From assembly GCA_001797035.1 (NCBI GenBank), contig MGOE01000054.1:3074-8441 (forward strand): a stretch of 5,368 nt of DNA, written 5' to 3'. The notes beneath the pieces were generated by a model. That model searched no databases, had not been told where the DNA came from, and saw nothing but the letters and a program-made list of their open reading frames with translations. Numbering within the stretch: position 1 is the first letter of the stretch; each line of letters begins with the position of its first letter. A program made the translations under genes and the position numbers. Origin of the DNA: Chloroflexi bacterium RBG_16_72_14 (GTDB lineage: Bacteria; Chloroflexota; Limnocylindria; Limnocylindrales; CSP1-4). Of the stretch, positions 1 to 5,036 are shown piece by piece.

Positions 1-561
1 CGTGGACGACCCCATCACGACCGCGACCTGCGCGATCCCCGCCGCGGACAGGTTCGCCTGGTTGTAGAAGATGCGGCCGAAATGGTCGCGGTCCGGGAAC
101 ACGTCCGCCTGGAGCGGCAGGAACGCACCGCCGCTGTCCACGAGGTACACGCAGGGCAGCCGGTTCTCGGCGGCGATCTCCTGCAGCCGCAGGTGCTTCT
201 TGACCGTCATCGGGAAGTACGTGCCGCCCTTCACGGTCGCGTCATTGGCGACGATCGCCACCTCCCGCCCGCCGACCACCCCGATGCCGGTCACGATCCC
301 GGCCGACGGCGCGTCGCCGTCGTACATGTCCCAGGCTGCGAGCGGCGACAGCTCGAGGAGCGGGGAGCCGGGATCGACGAGCCGGTCGACGCGCTCGCGG
401 GCGAGCAGCTTGCCGCGCTCCCGGTGCCGGCGGACCGCCTCGTCGCCGCCGCCGCGCCGGACGAGCTCCAGGCGCCCGCGGAGCTCCCCGATGAGGGCGA
501 GGTTCGCCTCGCGGTTCGCCTCGAACGACGGGCCGGGCGGGCTCTCGGGGATGACGGGCAC
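1..561 (-). CDS. mccB: Methylcrotonyl-CoA carboxylase beta subunit, N-terminal part (cut by window edge)
   Basis: The product is the carboxyltransferase subunit that moves CO2 from carboxybiotin onto 3-methylcrotonyl-CoA in leucine/isovalerate breakdown, a cytoplasmic enzyme working with a biotinylated alpha subunit. The first 187 codons are present (the family is usually about 530 residues). Seen: the N-terminal helix with RHRERGKLLARERVDRL (about residues 45-61), LVDPGSPLLEL, then GTYFPMTVKKHLR (about 113-125), VYLVDSGGAFLPLQADVF (about 138-155) and FGRIFYNQANLSAAGI (about 161-176), ending in VVMGSST. The SGGAFLPLQ and GRIFYNQA strings are typical of methylcrotonyl-CoA carboxylase and the related geranyl-CoA carboxylase rather than propionyl- or acetyl-CoA carboxylases. 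The start is GTG at 561, one base after the stop of the upstream hydratase gene. A GAGGG inside the hydratase end is a possible ribosome site, which implies translational coupling. Geranyl-CoA carboxylase cannot be excluded from this half. Confidence 0.9.
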   Translation of the reverse strand, partial: MPVIPESPPGPSFEANREANLALIGELRGRLELVRRGGGDEAVRRHRERGKLLARERVDRLVDPGSPLLELSPLAAWDMYDGDAPSAGIVTGIGVVGGREVAIVANDATVKGGTYFPMTVKKHLRLQEIAAENRLPCVYLVDSGGAFLPLQADVFPDRDHFGRIFYNQANLSAAGIAQVAVVMGSST

Positions 562-562
562 C

Positions 563-1354
563 TCAGCGGCCCTCGAAGCGGGGCTTGCGCTTGGCGGCGA
601 AGGCCTCGAAGCCCTCGCGGCGGTCGCGCGACGTCAGCACGACCTCGTACAGCTCGTTCTCGGCGGCCAGGCCCTCGCCCAGCGAGCGGTGGGCACCCCG
701 GATCGCCGCCTTGGCCTGGCGGATCCCCAGCGGCGCGCCCTCGGCGATCGTCTCCGCGAGGGCGATCGCCGCTTCGCGCGCCCCGCCGGCCGGCACGACG
801 CGCGCGACGACGCCCCAGGCCTCCGCCTCGGCCGCCGTCAGCCGGCGCCCGGCCAGGATCACGTCCCGCGCCCGCGCGGGACCCACCAGCCAGGTCAGGG
901 TCTGTGTGGAGCCACCGCCTGGGAAAATCCCCACCTTCACCTCCGGCAGGCCGAAGGTCGCGCCGTCCGAGGCCACGATCAGGTCGCAGGCGAGGGCCAG
1001 CTCGAAGCCTCCGCCCAGCGCGAAGCCCTCCACCGCGGCGATCGTCACGACCGGCAGCTCATGCGCGTGGCGGACCAGGTCCACGATCCGCCTGCGCTGC
1101 GCCCGCAGGTCCTCGTCCGAAAAGCCGGCGCGCTCCTTGAGGTCCATCCCCGTGCAGAACGAGCGTCCGCGGCCTCCCGCCAGGACGACGCCGCGCACGG
1201 CCGCGTCCGTCTCGACCTCGCCCAGCGCCGCGTGCAGGGCCGCCAGCAGCGCGTTGTCGATCGCGTTGTGGACCTCCGGCCGATCGAGCGTCAGGACGGC
1301 GATCTCGCCCTGCGCGCCCGCGCGCTCGACGCGGAGAGGACCGGCGGCACCCAT
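563..1354 (-). CDS. Enoyl-CoA hydratase/isomerase family protein, probable methylglutaconyl-CoA hydratase
   Basis: A 263-residue crotonase-fold protein of normal length. Seen: DRPEVHNAID near the N-terminus (24-33), the first oxyanion-hole segment SFCTGMDLKE (65-74), the second, VEGFALGGGFELALACD (108-124), and LPEVKVGIFPGGGSTQTL (136-153). Both glutamates used by true hydratases are present (E118 in GGGFE and E138 in LPEVKVG), so hydration of a 2-enoyl-CoA is likely, not only isomerisation. The C-terminus ends in the family pattern SRDRREGFEAFAAKRKPRFEGR. Its stop is one base before the methylcrotonyl-CoA carboxylase beta start, so the two are co-transcribed. From that context I infer the next leucine-pathway step, hydration of 3-methylglutaconyl-CoA to HMG-CoA (LiuC role). 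A general beta-oxidation hydratase is the alternative. An AGGG lies eight bases before ATG, but the TANNNT box at 1362-1367 makes a leaderless start equally possible. Confidence 0.92.
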   Translation of the reverse strand: MGAAGPLRVERAGAQGEIAVLTLDRPEVHNAIDNALLAALHAALGEVETDAAVRGVVLAGGRGRSFCTGMDLKERAGFSDEDLRAQRRRIVDLVRHAHELPVVTIAAVEGFALGGGFELALACDLIVASDGATFGLPEVKVGIFPGGGSTQTLTWLVGPARARDVILAGRRLTAAEAEAWGVVARVVPAGGAREAAIALAETIAEGAPLGIRQAKAAIRGAHRSLGEGLAAENELYEVVLTSRDRREGFEAFAAKRKPRFEGR

Positions 1355-1361
1355 CGCGGCG

Positions 1362-1390
1362 ACCCTACCCCATCCGCGGCCGCCGGTCCA
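1362..1390 (-). promoter_or_regulatory. Candidate leaderless promoter of the hydratase-mccB operon
   Basis: On the minus strand a -35-like TGGACC (1390-1385) is followed by a 17-base spacer and a -10-like TAGGGT (1367-1362). Seven bases then separate the -10 from the ATG at 1354, so transcription would start at or next to the start codon, as in many actinobacterial leaderless genes. The -35 half lies inside the hairpin that follows the upstream tyrosine phenol-lyase gene. This is a prediction from sequence alone. Confidence 0.4.
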
Positions 1391-1401
1391 CGCGCCGGCG
1401 G
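1380..1401 (-). terminator. Hairpin after tyrosine phenol-lyase, candidate terminator
   Basis: CCGCCGG and CCGGCGG form a 7-bp all-GC stem with an 8-base loop, 14 bases past the TGA of the tyrosine phenol-lyase gene. There is no U tract, which is usual for hairpin terminators in high-GC actinobacteria. It occupies part of the 61-base gap before the hydratase gene and overlaps that gene's predicted -35. Confidence 0.4.
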
Positions 1402-1415
1402 GCGCTGCGCGGCCC

Positions 1416-2828
1416 TCAGAGCGGCTCGAAACGCGCCTGGAAGAACCGCAGGTACCGGGGCTCGTAGACCATCCGCAGGCCGCGCGCCGTGTCCCGAGCG
1501 TCGTAGCAGGCCTTCACCGACTCGGCGACGACGTCCATGTGCGCCTGCGTGTACACGCGCCGCGGGATCGTCAGCCGGGTCAGCTCGAGCTTCGGGTGGT
1601 AGTTCTCGCCCGTCTCGGGGTTGCGGCCGGCGGATGCGATCCCGCGCTCCATCGAGCGGATGCCGGAGTCGAGGTACAGCTCTGCCGCCAGCGTCTGGGC
1701 CGGGAACAGGTCCTGCGCGAGGTGCGGGTAGAACCGCCGCGCGTCGAGGAAGATCGCGTGGCCGCCGATGGGCTGGACGATCGGGATGTCCCACTCGGTC
1801 AGCAACTCGCCCAGGTACCGGACCTGCCCCACCCGCGACCGGACGTGCTCGTCCTGCACCGACTCCTCGATGCCGATCGCGAGCGCCTCCATGTCGCGCC
1901 CGGCCATGCCGCCGTAGGTGTGCAGCCCCTCGTAGACCACGACCAGGTTGCGCAGCTCCTCGAACACCGACTCGTCGTTGACGGCCAGCCAGCCGCCGAT
2001 GTTGACCAGGTTGTCCTTCTTGGCCGACATCCAGGCGCCGTCCGTGTAGGAGCAGAACTCGTGCAGGATCTCCGCGATCGAGCGATCCGCGTACCCCGGC
2101 TCGCGCTCCTGGATGAACAGGGCGTTCTCGACCATGCGGGTGGCGTCGAGCAGCACCCGGATCCCGTGCCGGTCGCACAGCGCCCGGAGGTCGCGGACGT
2201 TGGCCATCGACACCGGCTGGCCGCCGGCCATGTTGACCGTCCCGGCAAGGCTGACGTACGGGATCCTGTCCGCGCCGGCGTCGGCGATCAGCGCCGCGAG
2301 CTTGCCCAAGTCCACGTTGCCCTTGAACGGGTTCGGGTCCTGCGGGTCGTGGGCCGCGTCGATGATCACGTCGTGGAACGTGGCGCCGGCGAGCTCCTGG
2401 TGGAGGCGCGTGGTCGTGAAGTACATGTTTCCCGGCACGTGGTCGCCGGGCTTGATGAGCGTCTGGCTGATCAGGTGCTCCGCGCCCCGGCCCTGGTGGG
2501 TGGGGACGAGGAAGCGGTAGCCGTAGTGGCGCCGGACGGCGTCCTCGAGGTGGTAGTAGTTGCGGCTGCCGGCGTAGGCCTCGTCGCCGAGCATCATGCC
2601 GGCCCACTGGCGGTCGCTCATCGCCGAGGTGCCGGAGTCCGTCAGCAGGTCGATGTACACGTCGTCCGAGCGGAGCAGGAACGTGTTGTAGCCGGCCTCG
2701 GTGAGGGCCGTCTCGCGTTCCTCGCGGGTCGTCACCTTGAGGGGCTCGACCATCTTGATCTTCCACGGCTCCGCCCAGCTGCGGCGGCCGCGCTGCTGCC
2801 CCATGGTGTGGAGCGACATGCGGGTCAT
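1416..2828 (-). CDS. tpl: Tyrosine phenol-lyase (beta-tyrosinase)
   Basis: This PLP enzyme splits L-tyrosine into phenol, pyruvate and ammonia (EC 4.1.99.2), in the cytoplasm and usually as a tetramer. The 470 residues read through without gaps at a constant +14 offset from Citrobacter freundii TPL numbering: Schiff-base lysine K271 in SAKKDN, PLP contacts F137, D228 and R231 (LLDATR), Y85 as the cation-assisted general acid, T63, N199 and R418. The K+ site is E83 and N276. Tyrosine specificity is shown by T138, F462 and above all R395 in SMERG, where tryptophanases lack arginine. The 14-residue N-terminal extension is the only clear departure. ATG 2828 was chosen because GAGGAG lies four bases upstream; M4 and M9 are poorer alternatives. 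A tyrosine-like substrate other than tyrosine is possible. The gene looks monocistronic, with its own leader, its own 3' hairpin and no phenol-degradation gene in view. Confidence 0.93.
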   Translation of the reverse strand: MTRMSLHTMGQQRGRRSWAEPWKIKMVEPLKVTTREERETALTEAGYNTFLLRSDDVYIDLLTDSGTSAMSDRQWAGMMLGDEAYAGSRNYYHLEDAVRRHYGYRFLVPTHQGRGAEHLISQTLIKPGDHVPGNMYFTTTRLHQELAGATFHDVIIDAAHDPQDPNPFKGNVDLGKLAALIADAGADRIPYVSLAGTVNMAGGQPVSMANVRDLRALCDRHGIRVLLDATRMVENALFIQEREPGYADRSIAEILHEFCSYTDGAWMSAKKDNLVNIGGWLAVNDESVFEELRNLVVVYEGLHTYGGMAGRDMEALAIGIEESVQDEHVRSRVGQVRYLGELLTEWDIPIVQPIGGHAIFLDARRFYPHLAQDLFPAQTLAAELYLDSGIRSMERGIASAGRNPETGENYHPKLELTRLTIPRRVYTQAHMDVVAESVKACYDARDTARGLRMVYEPRYLRFFQARFEPL

Positions 2829-2832
2829 GGGT

Positions 2833-2838
2833 CTCCTC
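2833..2838 (-). promoter_or_regulatory. Ribosome binding site that fixes the TPL start
   Basis: GAGGAG lies four bases before ATG 2828. It is the only strong Shine-Dalgarno match near the several in-frame ATGs (2828, 2819, 2804). It favours the first, and so the N-terminally extended protein. Confidence 0.6.
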
Positions 2839-2892
2839 TCGGTGGTCGCGGGGGACGACGGGACGCGCAGGGTCGCGTCGGGCGGACGGGAC

Positions 2893-2917
2893 GCGTCGCT
2901 ACGCTATCGCGCGACGC
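2893..2917 (-). promoter_or_regulatory. Dyad enclosing a weak -10 in the TPL leader
   Basis: GCGTCGC (2893-2899) and GCGACGC (2911-2917) are perfect inverted arms around an 11-base centre. On the minus strand that centre contains most of TAGCGT (2906-2901), the best TANNNT box upstream of TPL. No convincing -35 sits at 17-18 bases. Start of transcription would be roughly 65-70 bases before the ATG. The dyad could be an operator blocking the -10, or a chance GC palindrome. Downstream, GACGGGACGCG occurs twice (2857-2867 and 2885-2895), 28 bases apart. Confidence 0.3.
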
Positions 2918-2966
2918 CGGCCGCGAGCGGGTCCGTTGGGCCCGCCGAACCCTTGCCGAACGTCCC

Positions 2967-3080
2967 TCAGCCGGCGGCGACGAGGCGCCGCTCCACGATG
3001 GCCACGTTGATCGGGTGGATCAGCGGGCCGCCGTCGCGCCGGACGGTCGCGAGGCATCCGGGGCCGAAGCCGGGGAATCC
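2967..3080 (-). pseudogene. Remnant of a PNPOx-like (FMN-binding split-barrel) protein
   Basis: Reading toward lower coordinates, 37 codons end at a TGA at 2969-2967 and encode a stretch centred on CLATVRRDGGPLIHPINVAI. The pattern LATVR-DG-P-x-HPx is the first beta hairpin of the pyridoxamine-phosphate-oxidase-like split barrel used by many FMN and F420 proteins. Thirty-five of the 37 third positions are G or C, as in real genes here. The family normally has 120-200 residues. Here the N-terminal helix is missing, the frame ends after about 30 matching residues, and upstream it runs straight into the hairpin repeats. It therefore looks like a deleted gene. A frame from ATG 3158 would give 63 residues and could be a short expressed protein, but I saw no ribosome site I would trust. 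The family call rests on one motif. Confidence 0.45.
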
Positions 3081-3118
3081 AGAACAGGCGGCGGGCGGTG
3101 GCCGCCCCGCGGTCTGCT

Positions 3119-3276
3119 CGGTGCCCGGTCCCGCCGCTGGGCGGTTGTACCAACCCATCGTGGGCGGTTTCCGCCGCCCAGCGGTTGGGCTGGCCCATGG
3201 ACGGGCCTCCGGTGTGCGATCCCGGCCGCCAGGCGGCTGGAATCAAACACCGTGCGCTGGTTCAACCGCCTGGCGG
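3119..3276. repeat. Two tandem diverged hairpin units with a 92-base period
   Basis: Unit 1 (3119-3184) and unit 2 (3210-3276) share a lead-in (CGGTG, two variable bases, CG, R, TCCCG; 12 of 15 equal), then a left arm, a loop of exactly 29 bases, and a right arm. Unit 1 arms are CCGCTGGGCGG (3134-3144) and CCGCCCAGCGG (3174-3184). Unit 2 arms are CCGCCAGGCGG (3226-3236) and CCGCCTGGCGG (3266-3276). Each pair is perfectly complementary, and the two units differ by two paired changes (T-A to C-G, G-C to A-T). The 29-base loops match at 16 positions. The arms are themselves near-palindromes, which allows other folds. No gene is read through it. The strand of any transcript is unknown. Confidence 0.55.
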
Positions 3277-3413
3277 CGGACCCGAGCCCCGGGCGGCGGA
3301 CCCGAGCACCCCGGCGGCGGCCCCGGGCGGCTCGGCCGACTGCCCCGGGCGGCGGGACCCGAGCCCCGGGCGGCGGACCCCAGAGCCCCGGGCGGCTCGG
3401 CCGACTGCCCCGG
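3272..3413. repeat. GC-rich direct-repeat cluster with a perfect 29-base repeat
   Basis: A 29-base sequence, G-CCCCGGGCGGCTCGGCCG-ACTGCCCCGG, occurs without mismatch at 3320-3348 and 3385-3413 (65-base period). Interleaved with it are four copies of GGCGGCGGACCCGAGC-like units starting near 3272, 3291, 3347 and 3368, the last two with single-base insertions. CCCGGG (SmaI-type) cores recur throughout. Unequal crossing-over or replication slippage would explain the pattern. The cluster abuts hairpin unit 2 and stops about 40 bases short of the protease stop codon. Confidence 0.7.
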
Positions 3414-3420
3414 CCGGAAC

Positions 3421-3445
3421 GCGCCTGTGGCCAGCCACGCGGCGC
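3421..3445 (-). terminator. Hairpin behind the serine protease gene
   Basis: GCGCC (3421-3425) pairs with GGCGC (3441-3445), and inside it GTGG pairs with CCAC around CCAG. One base on one side and two on the other form the internal bulge. It starts seven bases beyond the protease TAG on the minus strand and has no U tract, so it is a candidate GC-type terminator. Confidence 0.4.
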
Positions 3446-3451
3446 CGGCGG

Positions 3452-4339
3452 CTACTCCCCCTCGGCCGGCGAGGCGACGGTGATCACCACCTCGTCCGCC
3501 CCGCGGACCAGAGTGACCTCCAGCGGGAAGCCCGCCTCGCCGAGCGCCTCGTGCAGGTCGTCCACGTCCGCGACCGGACGGCCACCTGCGGCGATGACGA
3601 GGTCGCCCTCGCGGATGCCCGCCCCCTCGGCGGGGCTGCCCGGCTCGACGCTCCGGACCAGGACACCGTCACGCTCCGGGAGGCCAACCGAGCGGCGCAG
3701 CCGCCGGGCGACGTGCGCGGGCGCCACGGCGATCCCCAGGCGCGGCCGCTCGCGGGTCTCGCCGCGGCCCAGGGCGTCCACCCGCTCGCGGAACGCCGCG
3801 TCCGCCGGCAGCGCGAGATAGAACCCCTCGCCCACGCGGTTGGTGTTGAGCCCCACGAGCGCCCCTTCGGCGTCAAGGAGCGCGCTCCCCGACGACCCCG
3901 GCGCGAGCGGCGCCGTGTGCTCCACCGACCCGGAGATCCGGCGGCCGCCCGGGCCCCGGAACGCCCGCGCCACGGACGACACGAACCCGAACGCGACGCG
4001 CGTCCCGCCCGCGGACGTCGCCGCGGCCGCGAACACCGCAGACCCGATCGTTACGCCACGACTCGACCACGCCACGGCGGGGACCCCGGTCGTGTCGACC
4101 TCGACGACCGCGAGGTCGCCGTCCCAGTCCACGCCGCTCACGGTCCCGCGGGTCGTGCGTCCGTCGGCGAACCGGACGGTCACCTCGCCGCCCCGGAGGT
4201 TGTGGGCGTTGGTGAGGACGCGGCCATCGGCGACGACGACGCCGGAGCCGCGGAGCCGGGAGCCGATCCCCACGACGGACGGGCCGACCGCCGTGGCGAC
4301 GGCGGCGACGGAGGTCTGGAGCTCTTCGAGCACGGACAT
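3452..4339 (-). CDS. HtrA/DegP-like serine protease with PDZ domain
   Basis: A 295-residue trypsin-fold protease (S1C type) followed by one PDZ domain, expected to cleave misfolded or specific protein substrates. Catalytic triad as seen: H46 in TNAHN, D75 in WDGDLAVVEV and S150 in APGSSGSALLD. The usual GNSGG around the serine is GSSGS here. The PDZ runs from about 200 (RLGIAVAPAH) through GVLVRSVEPGSPAEGAGI (225-242) and GDLVIAAGGRPV to the end, which matches an HtrA with a single PDZ. No signal peptide or membrane helix precedes the protease domain; the N-terminus is MSVLEELQTSVAAVATAVGP, so a cytoplasmic location is likely, unusual for this family. ATG 4339 was chosen over the in-frame ATG at 4414 because GAGG lies ten bases upstream and the predicted promoter covers 4386-4414. 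It is divergent from the HxlR gene and probably under its control. Confidence 0.88.
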   Translation of the reverse strand: MSVLEELQTSVAAVATAVGPSVVGIGSRLRGSGVVVADGRVLTNAHNLRGGEVTVRFADGRTTRGTVSGVDWDGDLAVVEVDTTGVPAVAWSSRGVTIGSAVFAAAATSAGGTRVAFGFVSSVARAFRGPGGRRISGSVEHTAPLAPGSSGSALLDAEGALVGLNTNRVGEGFYLALPADAAFRERVDALGRGETRERPRLGIAVAPAHVARRLRRSVGLPERDGVLVRSVEPGSPAEGAGIREGDLVIAAGGRPVADVDDLHEALGEAGFPLEVTLVRGADEVVITVASPAEGE

Positions 4340-4369
4340 GGCGGTGGAACCTCGGGTGGTGCGGGTGGA

Positions 4370-4385
4370 GTAACTTGTGAGTTGC
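4370..4385. promoter_or_regulatory. Candidate HxlR operator between the divergent genes
   Basis: GTAACT, a TGTG centre, then AGTTGC: five of six arm positions pair, with a perfect core AACT-N4-AGTT. The 16 bases cover the predicted start point of the protease transcript, just downstream of its -10. HxlR proteins bind as dimers to short dyads of this size, usually next to their own gene, so this is the natural candidate site. Site identity is inferred. Confidence 0.45.
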
Positions 4386-4414
4386 AATCTACTACCCACC
4401 GCGACGGTGCGCAA
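4386..4414 (-). promoter_or_regulatory. Candidate promoter of the serine protease gene
   Basis: Minus-strand -35 TTGCGC (4414-4409), a 17-base spacer and -10 TAGATT (4391-4386) match the housekeeping sigma pattern better than anything else in the window. Transcription would start near 4379, inside the dyad at 4370-4385, leaving a leader of about 40 bases that ends with GAGG before ATG 4339. Confidence 0.55.
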
Positions 4415-4424
4415 GCCCCTCGCC

Positions 4425-4430
4425 TACCAT
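4425..4430 (+). promoter_or_regulatory. -10 box for a leaderless hxlR transcript
   Basis: TACCAT ends six bases before ATG 4437, which places the transcription start on the A of the start codon. No Shine-Dalgarno sequence precedes that ATG, and both facts fit leaderless translation. No good -35 is seen at 17-18 bases upstream (GC-rich CGACGG). Confidence 0.45.
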
Positions 4431-4436
4431 TGGCCG

Positions 4437-4895
4437 ATGACTCTGAGGCGCGACCAGCCAACCGATGACCCTGCCTCCCCGCCGGCACCCAGCGCCCTGG
4501 GCGCCGCACTGGACCGGGTGGGCGATCGCTGGAGCCTGCTCCTGGTCGAGGCGCTTCTCGACGGCCCGCGGCGCTTCGGCGAGCTGGGCGAGGCCGTGAC
4601 CGGGATCGCCCCCAACATCCTCGCCGACCGGCTCCGGCGCCTGGAGCGCGGCGGGATCGTCGTCGCGACGCCGTACACCCGGCGCCCGCCGCGGATGGAG
4701 TACGCCCTCACGGCGGACGGGCGCGAGCTCGCGGGCGCCCTCCACCTGCTCGCCGACTGGGGCGTCGGGCGGGGCGGCACCGGCGAGGCCCTGCGACACG
4801 AGGCATGCGGTACCCCGCTCGAAGCGCGCTGGCACTGCCCGACCTGCGGGCGGCTCGTGGACGAGGGCGAGCCGGACGGGCTGACCCGCCTGTAG
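4437..4895 (+). CDS. HxlR-type winged-helix transcriptional regulator
   Basis: A 152-residue DNA-binding protein. Seen: GAALDRVGDRWSLLLVEALL (22-41), then RRFGELGEAVTGIAPNILADRLRRLERGGIV (45-75), which holds the helix-turn-helix recognition helix, and the wing with RRPPRMEYALTADGREL (82-98). This is the standard HxlR core, which dimerises and responds to small molecules or thiol/redox signals. A C-terminal tail carries H121-x2-C124 and C134-x2-C137, a zinc-ribbon-like arrangement that could bind metal or sense oxidation. ATG 4437 was preferred to the in-frame GTG at 4377, which lies inside the candidate operator and would add 20 residues outside the domain. The gene is divergent from the PDZ protease. 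Autoregulation and control of the protease are inferred from layout. It has its own 3' hairpins and no plus-strand partner. Confidence 0.92.
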   Translation: MTLRRDQPTDDPASPPAPSALGAALDRVGDRWSLLLVEALLDGPRRFGELGEAVTGIAPNILADRLRRLERGGIVVATPYTRRPPRMEYALTADGRELAGALHLLADWGVGRGGTGEALRHEACGTPLEARWHCPTCGRLVDEGEPDGLTRL

Positions 4896-4926
4896 CTCGA
4901 CCGTCCGGCGCCCCGAGCCTGCACTC

Positions 4927-4967
4927 GCCGGCCTTGCCGGCAGGTGGTCCGCGGCCTCGCCGGCCGC
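4927..4967 (+). terminator. Two tandem hairpins behind hxlR
   Basis: GCCGGC-CTT-GCCGGC (4927-4941; 6-bp stem, 3-base loop) begins 31 bases after the hxlR stop. GCGGCC-TCGCC-GGCCGC (4951-4967; 6-bp stem, 5-base loop) follows nine bases later. Neither has a U tract. Tandem GC hairpins could stop transcripts from either side. Confidence 0.45.
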
Positions 4968-5036
4968 CCTCGCTGGTCTCGCGGGCAAGGCGCGTGGCGA
5001 CCCCTCGCCTGGCGGATCGGAGGTCGCCCCGGCCGC

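Larger units (their letters stand above)
2829..3451. other. 623-base region between TPL and the serine protease, no intact gene
   Basis: No reading frame here has the length, composition and domain content of a complete gene. From left to right it holds the TPL leader and promoter area (2829-2966), a coding-looking fragment of a PNPOx-like protein (2967-3080), two tandem hairpin units (3119-3276), a cluster of CCCGGGCGG-type repeats (3272-3413) and a hairpin behind the protease gene (3421-3445). Long plus-strand frames across the repeats give only low-complexity Pro/Gly/Arg/Ala strings and are not believed. Confidence 0.7.

Noticed and set aside
71..1981. Plus-strand 636-codon open frame
   Set aside because: It runs antisense across mccB, the hydratase and part of tpl. 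Its translation is low-complexity Arg/Ser/Pro/Ala without domain motifs, as expected opposite GC-rich genes.
1291..2766. Minus-strand 491-codon frame overlapping tpl
   Set aside because: It is a shifted frame of the tpl gene; the tpl frame carries all the family motifs.
3251..3280. tRNA T-arm suggested by CTGGTTCAACC
   Set aside because: No acceptor, D or anticodon stems can be placed around it; the sequence is part of hairpin unit 2.
3119..3413. CRISPR array
   Set aside because: The repeats are irregular, low in complexity, few in number and unevenly spaced; there are no unique spacers of constant length and no cas gene.
585..3821. Plus-strand 1078-codon open frame
   Set aside because: It crosses the hydratase, tpl, the repeat region and the protease in antisense. 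All four regions are explained by minus-strand features with clear motifs.
4340..4414. ATG 4414 as the protease start
   Set aside because: It would add 25 non-hydrophobic residues and remove the predicted promoter and operator from non-coding sequence; ATG 4339 has a GAGG upstream.
4377..4436. GTG start extending hxlR by 20 residues
   Set aside because: The added residues lie outside the HxlR domain and overlap the operator and promoter; ATG 4437 has a well-placed -10 for a leaderless transcript.
3098..4468. Plus-strand 456-codon frame
   Set aside because: It starts in the repeats, gives Pro/Gly/Arg repeats, then runs antisense to the protease.
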